From assembly GCA_048173955.1 (NCBI GenBank), contig DBEYOB010000140.1, positions 1 to 22,320 of the forward strand: a stretch of 22,320 nucleotides of DNA, in the 5' to 3' direction. Within the stretch, counting starts at the first letter, position 1. Each line of letters starts with the position of its first letter. The DNA comes from CAZUFB01 sp048173955 (GTDB lineage Bacteria > Actinomycetota > Coriobacteriia > Coriobacteriales > UMGS124). This document shows, in pieces, positions 9,853 through 17,978 of the stretch. The notes beneath the pieces were generated by a model. It saw only the letters and a program-made list of their open reading frames with translations. It had not been told where the DNA came from and did not search any database. A program made the position numbers and the translations under genes.

Positions 9853-10760
9853 CAGTCGTCACCCCTTTCGCCGCTCATGACCTGCGGGTCGGCAAAGACG
9901 CGCAGGATGTTGCCGAGCTTGTTGAACGCAAAGATCACGATCACGATCATGAGGCCGGGAACGAGCGCCATCATGATGTTGTTCTGCATCGTGGCCTGGG
10001 CGGCCTGCAGCAGGCTGCCCCAGGAGGAGTCGGGCTGCTGGATGCCCACGCCGAGGAACGACAGCGACGACTCGGTCATGATCGCGCTGGCGAGCGAGGT
10101 CGTCGAGGCGGTGAGGATCGTGGGCAGCGCCGAGGGCACGATGTGGCGCACGATCACCGACAGCGTCGAGACGCCGCACAGCTGGGCGTACTGGACGAAG
10201 TCGCGCTCCTTGATCGACTGAGTCTCGGCGCGCACGATGCGCGAGATCTCCATCCACGAGAACAGGCCGATGACCAGGATGATCGAGGTTATCCCCTGCC
10301 CCATGAACAGGGCGAGCACGGTGACGAGCACGAGCCACGGGATCGACGACAGGATGTCGACCAGGCGCATGAGGATCGCGTCGACGATGCCGCCCAAAAG
10401 ACCGGCGATCGTGCCCACGAGGATGCCGATCACAAGGCTCGTGAGCATCGCGAGCACGCCGACGAGCAGCGACACGCGGCCGCCGTAGAGCACGCGCGCC
10501 AGGTAGTCGCGGCCGTACTCGTCGGTGCCGAAGATGTGCTGCCACGACGGGGCGGCGAGGCGGTTGGCGAGGTCGGTGGCGTTGGGGTCGATCGGCAGGA
10601 GCGGCGCGACGACGCAGGCCACGATGATGATCAGCAAAAGCGACAGGCTCACGATGGCGGTCTTGTCGCGCTTGAACGCGAGCCAAGCCGCCTCGAGGCG
10701 GATGTTGCGGCGCCGGGGGCGCTCCACCGGCAGCGCGGCGGCGGTTGCGGCTTCAGCCAT
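9852..10760 (-). CDS. oppC: Oligopeptide/dipeptide ABC transporter permease, OppC/DppC type
   Basis: An integral membrane subunit forming half of the translocation path. It has 302 residues. An N-terminal cytoplasmic stretch (about 1-33) is rich in Ala and Arg, followed by a first membrane helix (SLSLLLIIIVACVVAPLL) as in the OppC_N domain. Next is the typical GTDEYGRDYLARVLYG segment, then about five more hydrophobic helices. The EAA-like coupling loop is around LCGVSTLSVIVRHIVP, and the family ending LGVGIQQPDSSWG follows. The start at 10760 overlaps the oppB stop by one base (TGATG). The frame extends far upstream in a non-coding shadow, so this start is chosen from the coupling and the homologous N terminus. 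Confidence 0.95.
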   Translation of the reverse strand: MAEAATAAALPVERPRRRNIRLEAAWLAFKRDKTAIVSLSLLLIIIVACVVAPLLPIDPNATDLANRLAAPSWQHIFGTDEYGRDYLARVLYGGRVSLLVGVLAMLTSLVIGILVGTIAGLLGGIVDAILMRLVDILSSIPWLVLVTVLALFMGQGITSIILVIGLFSWMEISRIVRAETQSIKERDFVQYAQLCGVSTLSVIVRHIVPSALPTILTASTTSLASAIMTESSLSFLGVGIQQPDSSWGSLLQAAQATMQNNIMMALVPGLMIVIVIFAFNKLGNILRVFADPQVMSGERGDD

Positions 10761-11716
10761 CAGCGGGCACCTCCCTGGCGGACGCGGGGGTCGATGAGGG
10801 CGCACAGCACGTCGGCGAGCAGGTTGCCCAGGACGACGAGCGTCGAGGACAGCACGAGCACGGCCATGACGATGGGATAGTCCATCGCCTTGATCGCCGT
10901 CATGAAGTACGGGCCGACGCCGGGCCACGAGAAAATGGTCTCGGTGATGATGGCGCCGGTGACGAGCAGCGGCATGGCCATGCCCAGACGCGTCACGACG
11001 GGAACCAGGACGTTGCGGCACACGTGCTTGAACATGATCTGCGCGCGCTTGGCGCCGAACGCCTGCTGCACCTGCACGTAGTCCTGAGTCATCTGAGTGA
11101 TGGTGGAGCTGCGCACGTAGCGCAGGTTGTCGGGCAGAAACGCCACGGTGAGCGTCACGAACGGCAGGACGTAGTGGCGCGCGATGTCGAGCGCGCTGCC
11201 GTCGCCCACCGTCTGCATGCCCACGATGGGCAGCCACCCGAGCCAGTAGCCGAAGACGAAGATGAGCAGCATCGAGAACCAGAACGTCGGGATCGCGATG
11301 CCGACCGAGGCGATGCCGTCGATGATCTTGTCGGCGCGGCTGCCGTGGTGCGAGCCGGCGACGATGCCCAGCACGATGGCGAGCACGTACGCCGTGAGAT
11401 ACGCGGGCAGCACGAGCATCATGGTGTGGGGGATGCGGATGAGCAGCTGCGCGGCGACGCTGTCCTTCGTCGTGATGGAATAGCCGAAGTCGAACGACAG
11501 GATGCTCTTGAGCCAGGCGAAGTACTGGACCCACAGCGGGTCGTTGTAGCCGTAGCGGTCGCGCAGCGCCTCGATCTGCTCGGGGCTCATGCGCGGGTTG
11601 ATCATCGTGTCGATGGCGTCGTAGGGTGCCAGCTGCATCAACAGGAACACCAGGATGCTGATGATCAGCAGGACCGGGATGGCCACGAGGATGCGCTTGA
11701 TGATGAACTTGGCCAA
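10760..11716 (-). CDS. oppB: Oligopeptide/dipeptide ABC transporter permease, OppB/DppB type, TTG start
   Basis: The second membrane subunit of the importer, 318 residues. A first helix lies at about 9-28 (LVAIPVLLIISILVFLLMQL), then a large periplasmic-side loop, and helices matching BPD_transp_1. The EAA-type loop is QAFGAKRAQIMFKHVCRN. The conserved FSWPGVGPYFMTAI segment is typical of OppB. The start appears to be TTG at 11716, preceded by GGGAGGGAG about eight bases upstream. No ATG gives a better fit to the family N terminus, which usually begins right before the hydrophobic helix. It is 122 bases from oppA. Confidence 0.94.
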   Translation of the reverse strand: MAKFIIKRILVAIPVLLIISILVFLLMQLAPYDAIDTMINPRMSPEQIEALRDRYGYNDPLWVQYFAWLKSILSFDFGYSITTKDSVAAQLLIRIPHTMMLVLPAYLTAYVLAIVLGIVAGSHHGSRADKIIDGIASVGIAIPTFWFSMLLIFVFGYWLGWLPIVGMQTVGDGSALDIARHYVLPFVTLTVAFLPDNLRYVRSSTITQMTQDYVQVQQAFGAKRAQIMFKHVCRNVLVPVVTRLGMAMPLLVTGAIITETIFSWPGVGPYFMTAIKAMDYPIVMAVLVLSSTLVVLGNLLADVLCALIDPRVRQGGAR

Positions 11717-11771
11717 GGTGCGTTCTCCCTCCCTCTCTTAGTCGAGTTCCCCTAGGCCCGTACACGCGGGC

Positions 11772-11802
11772 GGGGCGCCTGCACGTGCTGCACAGGCACC
11801 CC
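11772..11802 (-). other. Intercistronic hairpin between oppA and oppB
   Basis: GGGGCGCCTG (11772-11781) pairs with CAGGCACCCC (11793-11802), ten base pairs with one mismatch and an 11-base loop. No T-run follows on the minus strand, so it is not a standard terminator. In peptide-transport operons such hairpins often stabilise the upstream binding-protein message or partly block read-through; that role is inferred here. Confidence 0.55.
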
Positions 11803-11838
11803 GTCAGATTGTAATGCTGTGCCCTTACACGAGCAGGA

Positions 11839-13497
11839 CTACTCCGTCATGTCGAGCTTGGAGAGGTCCTCGAAGGTGTAGACGGGCACCAGGCCGGCCT
11901 CTTCGATGTTCGTGACGTTGCCGGTGGTCACCAGCAGGCGCAGGTTGGAGTAGAGCGGGTAGAACGCGCCCGTGTCCTGGAGCACCTTCTGCAGCTCGAC
12001 GTAGATCTCGCGGCGGGCGTCGGGGTCGGTCTCGGCACGGCCCTCGTCGAACAGCTCGTCGATCTGGCCGTACTCGTCGGCCGTGTAGTGCATGTAGTTG
12101 GCCGAGCCGTCGGTCTTGAACAGCGCGGTGTAGGTGTCGGGGTCGATGCCCATGATGTAGCCGCCGAAGTACATGTCGTAGTTGTTGTCGGCCTCGTACA
12201 TGGCGGTGGAGAGGGCCGTGGCGTCAACGCCCTGCAGGTTGAGGGTGATGCCGGCGGCGGCGGCCTGCTCCTGCATCATGACCGCGGCGGCCTGCTGCAG
12301 GGTGTCGGAGCCGGAGTAGGCGAGCGTCAGCTCGAGGTTGCTCACGCCGGCCTCCTCGAGCAGGCTCTTGGCCTTCTCGACGTCCTGGGCGTAGATCTCG
12401 ACCTCGTCCTCGCTGGCGGCGTACTGGTTCTCCGGCGGCAGGAAGCTCCACGGCAGCTCGTAGTAGTCGCTCGACAGGCAGGCGGCGTCGGCGATGGCGG
12501 TCTTGTCGAACGTGTACAGGACGGCCTTGCGGACGCGCTCGTCGGCCACGGCCTCGCGCGCGCAGTTGAAGCACATGTAGGCGACGCGGCCCTCGCTGTA
12601 GGGGGTCACGACGAGGTTGTTGCCCTCGATGTCCATCTGCTGGACCTGGTTGGCGGTGCCGATCCAGGCGTTGACCTCGCCGGCCTGGATGGCCGTCATG
12701 CCGGTGTTCTCGTTGGTGATGATCTGGAACACGACGTTGTCGATCTTGGGGGCGCCCAGATAGTAGTCGGGGTTGGCCTCGAAGCTGATGTACTGGCCCG
12801 GCAGGTACTCGACGAGCTTGTAGGGGCCGCTGCCCACGGGGTTGTCGACCGTGGGGTCGTTCTCGAAGTCGGTGACCTCGCCGTAGACGCTGCGCGGCAT
12901 GATCATGCTGCCGCCGAGCATCTCGATGGCGCCGGCGTTGAGGAACGGGAACGTCGCGGTGAAGGTGTGCTCGTCGATCTCCTCGAAGGTGACCATGCCC
13001 TGGTCGCCGTAGTTGAGGTAGGACTGCTGGTTGGCACCGTCGGTGTCGCGCATCGTCTCGAGCGAGAAGATGCAGTCGTCGGCCGTGACGGGGTCGCCGT
13101 TGATGAACGTGGCGTCCTCGCGCAGGTGGATGGTGTAGGTCAGGTGGTCGTCGGACTCCTCGTAGCTCTCGGCCAGGAAGTACTCGATGCCGTCGGCGTT
13201 GTACTGGAACAGCGGCGAGAAGATGAGCTTGAGGGTCATCAGGCCGTAGCGGTCGCTCGTGGTGATGGGGTTGGGCGAGACGCTCGGGTCGCCGGCGATG
13301 GCGTAGATGAACGTCTTGCCGCTGCCCGAGGCGGTCTCGTCGGCGGCGTCGGTCGCGGCGCCGTCGTCGGCCGGCTCGGTGGTGCCGGTGTCGCCGGTGT
13401 TGCCGCAGCCCGCGAGCGCCAGGCCCGCCATCGCGGCGGCGCCGCCGGCGAGGGCCATGAACGAGCGGCGGGTCAGCTTGCTGTTCGAATTCTCCAT
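11839..13497 (-). CDS. oppA: Peptide ABC transporter substrate-binding lipoprotein, family 5, Tat-type signal
   Basis: The extracytoplasmic receptor that captures peptides and delivers them to OppBC. It has 552 residues in the SBP_bac_5 family. The signal has a twin-arginine motif TRRSFM (Arg10-Arg11), a hydrophobic Ala/Gly-rich core and a lipobox LAGC with Cys31, so it is predicted to be exported folded by Tat and lipid-anchored. A linker rich in Thr, Asp and Gly (about 32-60) precedes the binding domain, where YTIHLREDATFINGDPVTADD and GSGPYKL are hallmark family segments. The ATG at 13497 has AAGGAGA eight bases upstream. It is the first gene of the operon. The ligand could be peptides or another solute such as nickel, but the complete oppBCDF set favours peptides. 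Confidence 0.95.
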   Translation of the reverse strand: MENSNSKLTRRSFMALAGGAAAMAGLALAGCGNTGDTGTTEPADDGAATDAADETASGSGKTFIYAIAGDPSVSPNPITTSDRYGLMTLKLIFSPLFQYNADGIEYFLAESYEESDDHLTYTIHLREDATFINGDPVTADDCIFSLETMRDTDGANQQSYLNYGDQGMVTFEEIDEHTFTATFPFLNAGAIEMLGGSMIMPRSVYGEVTDFENDPTVDNPVGSGPYKLVEYLPGQYISFEANPDYYLGAPKIDNVVFQIITNENTGMTAIQAGEVNAWIGTANQVQQMDIEGNNLVVTPYSEGRVAYMCFNCAREAVADERVRKAVLYTFDKTAIADAACLSSDYYELPWSFLPPENQYAASEDEVEIYAQDVEKAKSLLEEAGVSNLELTLAYSGSDTLQQAAAVMMQEQAAAAGITLNLQGVDATALSTAMYEADNNYDMYFGGYIMGIDPDTYTALFKTDGSANYMHYTADEYGQIDELFDEGRAETDPDARREIYVELQKVLQDTGAFYPLYSNLRLLVTTGNVTNIEEAGLVPVYTFEDLSKLDMTE

Positions 13498-13887
13498 ACC
13501 GTGCTCTCCTTCGTTGGGAGGGACTGCGTTGCGCAGGGCCCCTACGTTGCACAGGACCGACTCATATAACCGGTTGGCAAAGTATAAACACGACGCACCG
13601 CCCGGCAAAAGACCGAATGGGGCGAACGGTGCAAATAGGGTTATAGCAGACACGGGGCGCCGGACGGGCCGCGCGCGGCGGGGCGAAACAGGTCGGTAAC
13701 AACGACGCCCCGGCCCGGCCTGCGAACGGGCTGCAGGCGGGACCGGGGGCGAGGGGCGGGCGCGGGGCGAAAACGGAACGGGCCGGCACCGGGCGGGCGC
13801 GCGGCGGATGAGCGGCGAGCGCGAAGGCACGAGGGCGGGCGCGCAGGGCGCGGACGCCGGGCTCTCGGGTGGCAGGCGCCGAACGGG
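13498..13887. other. Intergenic region between hisS and oppA
   Basis: About 390 bases. The oppA-proximal 140 bases carry its leader and promoter. The rest (about 13640-13880) is extremely GC-rich and G-biased on the plus strand. I see no gene and no clear T-run terminator for hisS. Confidence 0.6.
13581..13608 (-). promoter_or_regulatory. Likely promoter of the opp operon
   Basis: On the minus strand TTGCCG (13603-13608) and TATACT (13581-13586) are separated by 16 bases, about 85 bases upstream of the oppA ATG. An 8-base palindrome AACCGGTT (13568-13575) lies right downstream of the -10 box, near the expected start site, and could be part of an operator. Confidence 0.5.
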
Positions 13888-15312
13888 CTAGGCGCGGTCG
13901 TGGCCGCAGGTGCAGCCGTCGCCGCAGGCGCAGTCGTCATGGCAGCAGTCGTCGTCGCAGCCGCACCCGCACGAGCAGCCGCCGTCGCCCTCGAGCCCCA
14001 GGACGTGCGCCAGATGGGGAGCTGCCTCGTCGAGGGCGATCTTGACCTCCTCGTGGGTCTCCATGTCGCGCACCGTGACCTGGCCGGCGGCGAGCTCGTC
14101 GGGGCCCATGACGACCGCAAAGGCCGCACCGCACTTGTCGGCGAGCTTGAACTGGCTCTTGAGCGAGCGGCCCTGGCGGTCGGCCTCGACGATGAAACCG
14201 CCGTCGCGCAGGCTCTGGACGAGGGCGAAGGACTCCATGGCGACCTCGGGCCCGGTCACGGCGACGTAGACGTCGGGCTTGACCGGCTCGGGAACCGGCG
14301 CGTCGAGCGCCTGCATGGCGAGGGCGATCCGCTCGAAGCCGGCGGCGAACCCCAGGGCCGGGGTCGGCTTGCCGCCGGCCGTCTCGACCAGCTTGTCATA
14401 GCGGCCGCCGCCGCCGATGGCGTTCTGCGCGCCGAGGCCGTCGGCGACCTGGACCTCGAAGACCGTGCGCGTGTAGTAGTCGAGGCCGCGGACGAGGCGC
14501 GGGTCCTCGATGTAGGCGATCCCCTGGGCGTCGAGGTAGCCCTTGACCGCCTCGTAGTGGGCGCGGCAGTCGTCGCACAGGGCGTCGACGATTTTGGGGG
14601 CGCCCTCCATCACCTCGTGGCAGTGCTCGTTCTTGCAGTCGAAGGCGCGCAGCGGGTTGGTGTCCGCGCGGCGGCGGCACTCGTCGCACAGCTCGCCCTC
14701 GTGGGCACGGATGTAGTCGGCGACCGAGGCGCGGTAGGCGGGACGGCACGCGTCGTCGCCCATCGAGTTGAGCAGCAGGCGCACCGAGGACGCGTCGATG
14801 CCGAGCGACTCGATGAAGCGCATGAACATGACGATCATCTCGGCGTCGGCGGCGGGGTCGGTGGCGCCCAGGCACTCGGCGCCGATCTGGTGGAACTCGC
14901 GCAGGCGGCCCTTCTGCGGGCGCTCGGCGCGGAACATGGAGCCGGCGTACCACAGCTTGGCGGGGGCGCCGCCCTGCGGGACGAGGTTGTGCTCGACCAG
15001 GGCGCGCACCGTGCCCGCCGTGCCCTCGGGGCGCAGCGCGAGCCGCTGGTCGGCCTTGAGGTCGGCGGCCCTCCCCTCGCTCACCTTGGCGTAGCCGTCG
15101 GGCGACAGGACCGTGAACATCTCCTTGCGCACCACGTCGGTCGCTGTGCCCAGGCCGTGGACGAACACGTCGGCCTGCTCGAACATGGGGATCTCGACGG
15201 GAAGGTAGCCGTAGGTCGTGAAGACCTGCTCGGCGGTCTCGCGCATGTAGCTCCACAGGATGGCGTCGGCGCCGATGAGGTCCTCGGTGCCCTTGGGCTT
15301 GTTGATGGGCAT
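13888..15312 (-). CDS. hisS: Histidyl-tRNA synthetase with a cysteine-rich C-terminal tail
   Basis: A class II synthetase charging tRNA-His. It has 474 residues from the ATG at 15312 (AAGGAG about 10 bases upstream). Motif 2 is around RPEGTAGTVRALVEHN at 94-109, the histidine motif RGLDYYTRT is at 275-283, GGGGRYDKLVE is at 300-310, and motif 3 is LGFAAGFERIAL at 320-331. The anticodon-binding domain is at about 345-435. An insertion region has Cys209, 212, 226, 231, 246 and 249, as in a known HisRS subgroup. After the usual end (about 440) there is a tail with ten Cys (446, 448, 450, 452, 456, 457, 461, 463, 467, 469), two His and many Asp, resembling a metal-binding segment. An upstream in-frame extension to 15510 is not used. 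Confidence 0.96.
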   Translation of the reverse strand: MPINKPKGTEDLIGADAILWSYMRETAEQVFTTYGYLPVEIPMFEQADVFVHGLGTATDVVRKEMFTVLSPDGYAKVSEGRAADLKADQRLALRPEGTAGTVRALVEHNLVPQGGAPAKLWYAGSMFRAERPQKGRLREFHQIGAECLGATDPAADAEMIVMFMRFIESLGIDASSVRLLLNSMGDDACRPAYRASVADYIRAHEGELCDECRRRADTNPLRAFDCKNEHCHEVMEGAPKIVDALCDDCRAHYEAVKGYLDAQGIAYIEDPRLVRGLDYYTRTVFEVQVADGLGAQNAIGGGGRYDKLVETAGGKPTPALGFAAGFERIALAMQALDAPVPEPVKPDVYVAVTGPEVAMESFALVQSLRDGGFIVEADRQGRSLKSQFKLADKCGAAFAVVMGPDELAAGQVTVRDMETHEEVKIALDEAAPHLAHVLGLEGDGGCSCGCGCDDDCCHDDCACGDGCTCGHDRA

Positions 15313-16073
15313 GTGGTCTGCTCCTTGGGGTGTCTTCCGGAAAGGCGCGGGATGCGGGCGGGGTGCCGCGGCGACGCCCACGCGCCATGCGATACGGGTC
15401 AGATGGTACTCCCCCGCACGCCCCGCAGGTGCGCGCGCGTGCGCAAACGACAAAAAGTGCGGGCGAGGCGCGAGGGAAGGCGGGCGGAGGGGCGGGGCCG
15501 CTCGGGGCACGGGCGAAAGGGATGGCGTGGGGCACGGGCGGAAGGGCGGCGTGAGGCGCAGGTGGGCGCGGGGCGCAAGCGAAGGGGCCGCGCGGGGGCG
15601 AGCGGAGACGGGGGCGAGCAGCTGGCATCAATATTTAAATTTTTGCCAAAATCGAACGGAATGCACGAGCAAGCGATCTGTAGAAGCGTGCTCAGCGCAC
15701 TTTACCAGACCCGCCTTTTCTACGACCTGCCAACGACCTGGTGTTTCTTTGGGGCACGCCGAACCACGGCCAGCTCCCTCGTACAAAACGTGGGCTTTCG
15801 GCATGCAAACCGGCACGTTTTGGCAAAAATACACATTTTGATTTTACGGCACCTCGCGCGCCTGCCCCCATCCTAACCCCGGCCGTGCGGACCGGCGCCA
15901 CAGGGGCGCGATCCCGACCCCGCGGCCGGCACGCAAGCGCTATCATGGGCAGGTGGGCCCCGTCCCCCGTCCGCACCGCCTCCGCACGCCGCGCCTCGCA
16001 CCCCACGGCGTCCGCGGCGCTTCCGCGCGCCGCGCCCGCCGCATCCCGCACCCAGCCCCAGAAAGGACCCCGC
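15313..16073. other. Divergent intergenic region between hisS and the threonine aldolase gene
   Basis: About 760 bases. The hisS-proximal 300 bases are G-biased on the plus strand, with an 18-base near-perfect direct repeat (15504-15521 and 15529-15546). An AT-richer central stretch holds the inverted-repeat element at 15640-15829. A -10-like TATCAT (15941-15946) precedes the plus-strand gene but has no convincing -35. Open frames here lack recognisable homology. Confidence 0.6.
15640..15829. mobile_element. Putative MITE-like element with 26-base terminal inverted repeats
   Basis: The left end (15640-15665) reads TTTTTGCCAAAA, five variable bases, CGG, two variable bases, TGCA. The right end (15804-15829) is the exact inverted counterpart with the same spacing. 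The 138-base interior encodes nothing recognisable on either strand, so there is no transposase. A second inverted repeat, CAAAACGTG (15784-15792) with CACGTTTTG (15814-15822), shares the right end. No clear target-site duplication is visible. It could be a non-autonomous transposon, a dispersed repeat or a pair of regulator sites. Confidence 0.45.
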
Positions 16074-17144
16074 ATGACCGGCTCGCCCCTGCACCTCTTC
16101 CGCAACGACTACTCCGAAGGCGCCCATCCCGCCGTCCTCGACGCGCTGGTGCGCACCAACGCGGAGCAGAGCGTCGGCTATACCTGCGACGACCACTGCG
16201 AGCGGGCGCGCTCGCTCATCCTCGAGGCCTGCGGGCTCGACCCCGCCGAGGCGAGCATCGAGTTCGTCTGCGGCGGCACGGCGGCGAACATCGTCTGCCT
16301 GTCGGGGCTGCTCGACCGCCCGTACGACGCGGTCGTCTGCACGCCCGACGGCCACATCAACACCCACGAGACCGGGGCGATCGAGGCAGCCGGGCACAAG
16401 GCGCTCCCCACGACGGACACCGACGGGTTCGTGAGCGTCGCCGCGGTCGACGCGATCGTGCGGGGCAACGCGGCGTTCGGCAACCACATGACGCGCCCGC
16501 GCGCAATCTACGTGAGCGACACCACGGAGCTGGGAGGCGTCTACCGCCGCGCGCAGCTCGAGGGGCTCGCCGCCTACGCCCACGCGCACGGCATGAAGCT
16601 CTTCCTCGACGGGGCGCGCCTGGGGAGCGCGCTCACCTCGCCCGCCAACGACCTCACCCTGCCCGAGGTCGCCCGCCTGTGCGACGCCTTCTACATCGGG
16701 GGCACCAAGAACGGCCTGCTCTTCGGCGAGGCGGTGGTCATCCGCGATGCGCAGCTGCGCCGCGACTTCCCCTGGCTCATGAAGCAGCGCGCCAACCTGC
16801 TCGCGAAGGGCCGGCTGCTCGGCGTGCAGTTCGAGGCGGCGTTCGCGGGCGGCGAGGGCGGCGTCTGGTGGGAGTGCGCCCGCAACGCCAACGAGCGCGC
16901 GAGCGAGCTGCGTGCCGGACTGCTCGCCCAGGGCTGGAAGGAGTGGCGCGAGAGTCCCTCGAACCAGCTGTTCTTCGAGGTCGACGCCGCGTCGGCCCGG
17001 GGGTTCGAGGACGCGCTCGGCTGCGAGGAGTTCTTCGACCTGGGCGAACGCAAGGTGGTGCGCCTCGTGACGTCGTGGGCGACCACCCCGACCGACGTCG
17101 AGGAGGCGCTGGCCTTCACGGCGACCCTGCGCGGGCGCGCCTAA
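16074..17144 (+). CDS. PLP-dependent low-specificity threonine aldolase / beta-eliminating lyase family protein
   Basis: A fold-type I PLP enzyme that probably cleaves L-threonine or allo-threonine to glycine and acetaldehyde in the cytoplasm. It has 356 residues from the ATG at 16074, with AAAGGA nine bases upstream. It has the N-terminal FRNDYSEGAHPAVLDAL, the PLP-contact region FVCGGTAANI, HINTHETGAIE, the cofactor aspartate segment LFLDGARLGSAL, and the Schiff-base lysine in GGTKNG (Lys212). These match the beta-eliminating lyase family that includes LtaE; related aminotransferase-like activities are possible. It is the only plus-strand gene here, and its TAA overlaps the stop of the convergent regulator. 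An upstream in-frame extension to 15741 runs through the repeat element and is rejected. Confidence 0.9.
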   Translation: MTGSPLHLFRNDYSEGAHPAVLDALVRTNAEQSVGYTCDDHCERARSLILEACGLDPAEASIEFVCGGTAANIVCLSGLLDRPYDAVVCTPDGHINTHETGAIEAAGHKALPTTDTDGFVSVAAVDAIVRGNAAFGNHMTRPRAIYVSDTTELGGVYRRAQLEGLAAYAHAHGMKLFLDGARLGSALTSPANDLTLPEVARLCDAFYIGGTKNGLLFGEAVVIRDAQLRRDFPWLMKQRANLLAKGRLLGVQFEAAFAGGEGGVWWECARNANERASELRAGLLAQGWKEWRESPSNQLFFEVDAASARGFEDALGCEEFFDLGERKVVRLVTSWATTPTDVEEALAFTATLRGRA

Positions 17145-17854
17145 GGCTGCCTTGTGCCGTGAGCCCCCTTGCGCAGCTTGGGCTTGAGGTGCACCACGAA
17201 ATGGTTGCGCTCGAAGTCGAACTGCCCCTCGTCGCGCAGGCTGGCGAGCTCGCGCGAAAGGGCGGCGCGGTCGACACAGAGGTAGTCGGCCAGCTCCTGG
17301 CGGTTGAACGCGATGTCGAACTCGTTCGTCCCGCGGCGGCGCGCCTCGTACTCCAAAAACGCGAGAACCTTGCCGCGCATCGTGCGGCGCAGGCGGATGT
17401 TGAGCGTGGTCATGATCTCGGCGTCGAGGTCGGCAACGGCCTGGGCAAGGTTGCGCTCGACCTGGGCGACGTAGCGCTGGCACTGCTCGCAGTTCACCGG
17501 CACGTGGTCGGTGTTGAACAGGATGATGCGGCACTCCTCGCGCGCCACGACGTCGAACGACGACCACGACGACGAGCCGAACACCTTGCCGTAGGATATG
17601 ACCTGGCCGGACACGAACAGATGGAGGATCGAGCGGTTGCCCTCCTCGTCGTAGACGTAGCCGTCGGCCTTGCCGCGAACCAGGTAGGCGGCGTAGTTCT
17701 GGGCGACGTTGGCCTCGCGGACCAGCTCGCCGGCGTCGTAGGCGATATAGGTTGCCTGCAGGCACGCGAGCACCCGCTCGCGCGCAGGGCCTTCGATCCC
17801 CTTGAGCAGGGGAACGTCTGGTGGAATCTCATCCACCGGCACGATATGGCGCAT
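17141..17854 (-). CDS. Crp/Fnr-family transcriptional regulator
   Basis: A one-component DNA-binding regulator of 237 residues. The N-terminal cyclic-nucleotide-binding-like beta-barrel spans about 20-120, with GKADGYVYDEEGNRSILHLFVSGQVISYG. A long dimerisation helix lies around 122-155. The C-terminal winged helix is marked by FNRQELADYLCVDRAALSRELASLRDEG (about 183-210), a Crp-type recognition helix. The FNR cysteine set at the N terminus is absent; Cys122 and Cys125 (CEQC) lie before the dimer helix, so iron-sulfur sensing is not supported, although a redox role for that pair is conceivable. The ATG at 17854 has GGGAGGGG just upstream. The true effector and targets are unknown. It converges on the threonine aldolase gene with overlapping stops. 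Confidence 0.9.
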   Translation of the reverse strand: MRHIVPVDEIPPDVPLLKGIEGPARERVLACLQATYIAYDAGELVREANVAQNYAAYLVRGKADGYVYDEEGNRSILHLFVSGQVISYGKVFGSSSWSSFDVVAREECRIILFNTDHVPVNCEQCQRYVAQVERNLAQAVADLDAEIMTTLNIRLRRTMRGKVLAFLEYEARRRGTNEFDIAFNRQELADYLCVDRAALSRELASLRDEGQFDFERNHFVVHLKPKLRKGAHGTRQP

Positions 17855-17888
17855 GATGCCCCTCCCAAGGACGTTTGCTCGACTGCCT

Positions 17889-17894
17889 ATTGTA
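17889..17894 (-). promoter_or_regulatory. Candidate -10 element for the Crp/Fnr regulator
   Basis: TACAAT on the minus strand, about 35 bases upstream of the ATG and downstream of the terminator at 17940-17978. No good -35 is seen. Confidence 0.3.
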
Positions 17895-17939
17895 CGGCAC
17901 GCGGGGGCAGCCCGCGACCGGCGCGCATCGGGCGCTCGC

Positions 17940-17978
17940 AAAAAACGGCGCGCCGCTCCGAGGGTGGATGCGGCGCGC
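17940..17978 (-). terminator. Rho-independent terminator downstream of the NHLP transporter genes
   Basis: A 9-bp stem GCGCGCCGC (17948-17956) with GCGGCGCGC (17970-17978) and a 13-base loop is followed on the minus strand by CG and six T (17940-17945). It is about 320 bases past the end of the second transporter gene and upstream of the Crp/Fnr regulator, isolating the two. Confidence 0.8.

Noticed and set aside
15628..15834. 68-codon minus-strand open frame inside the inverted-repeat element
   Set aside because: Its ends are encoded by the terminal inverted repeats themselves, and it has no family resemblance or clear ribosome site.
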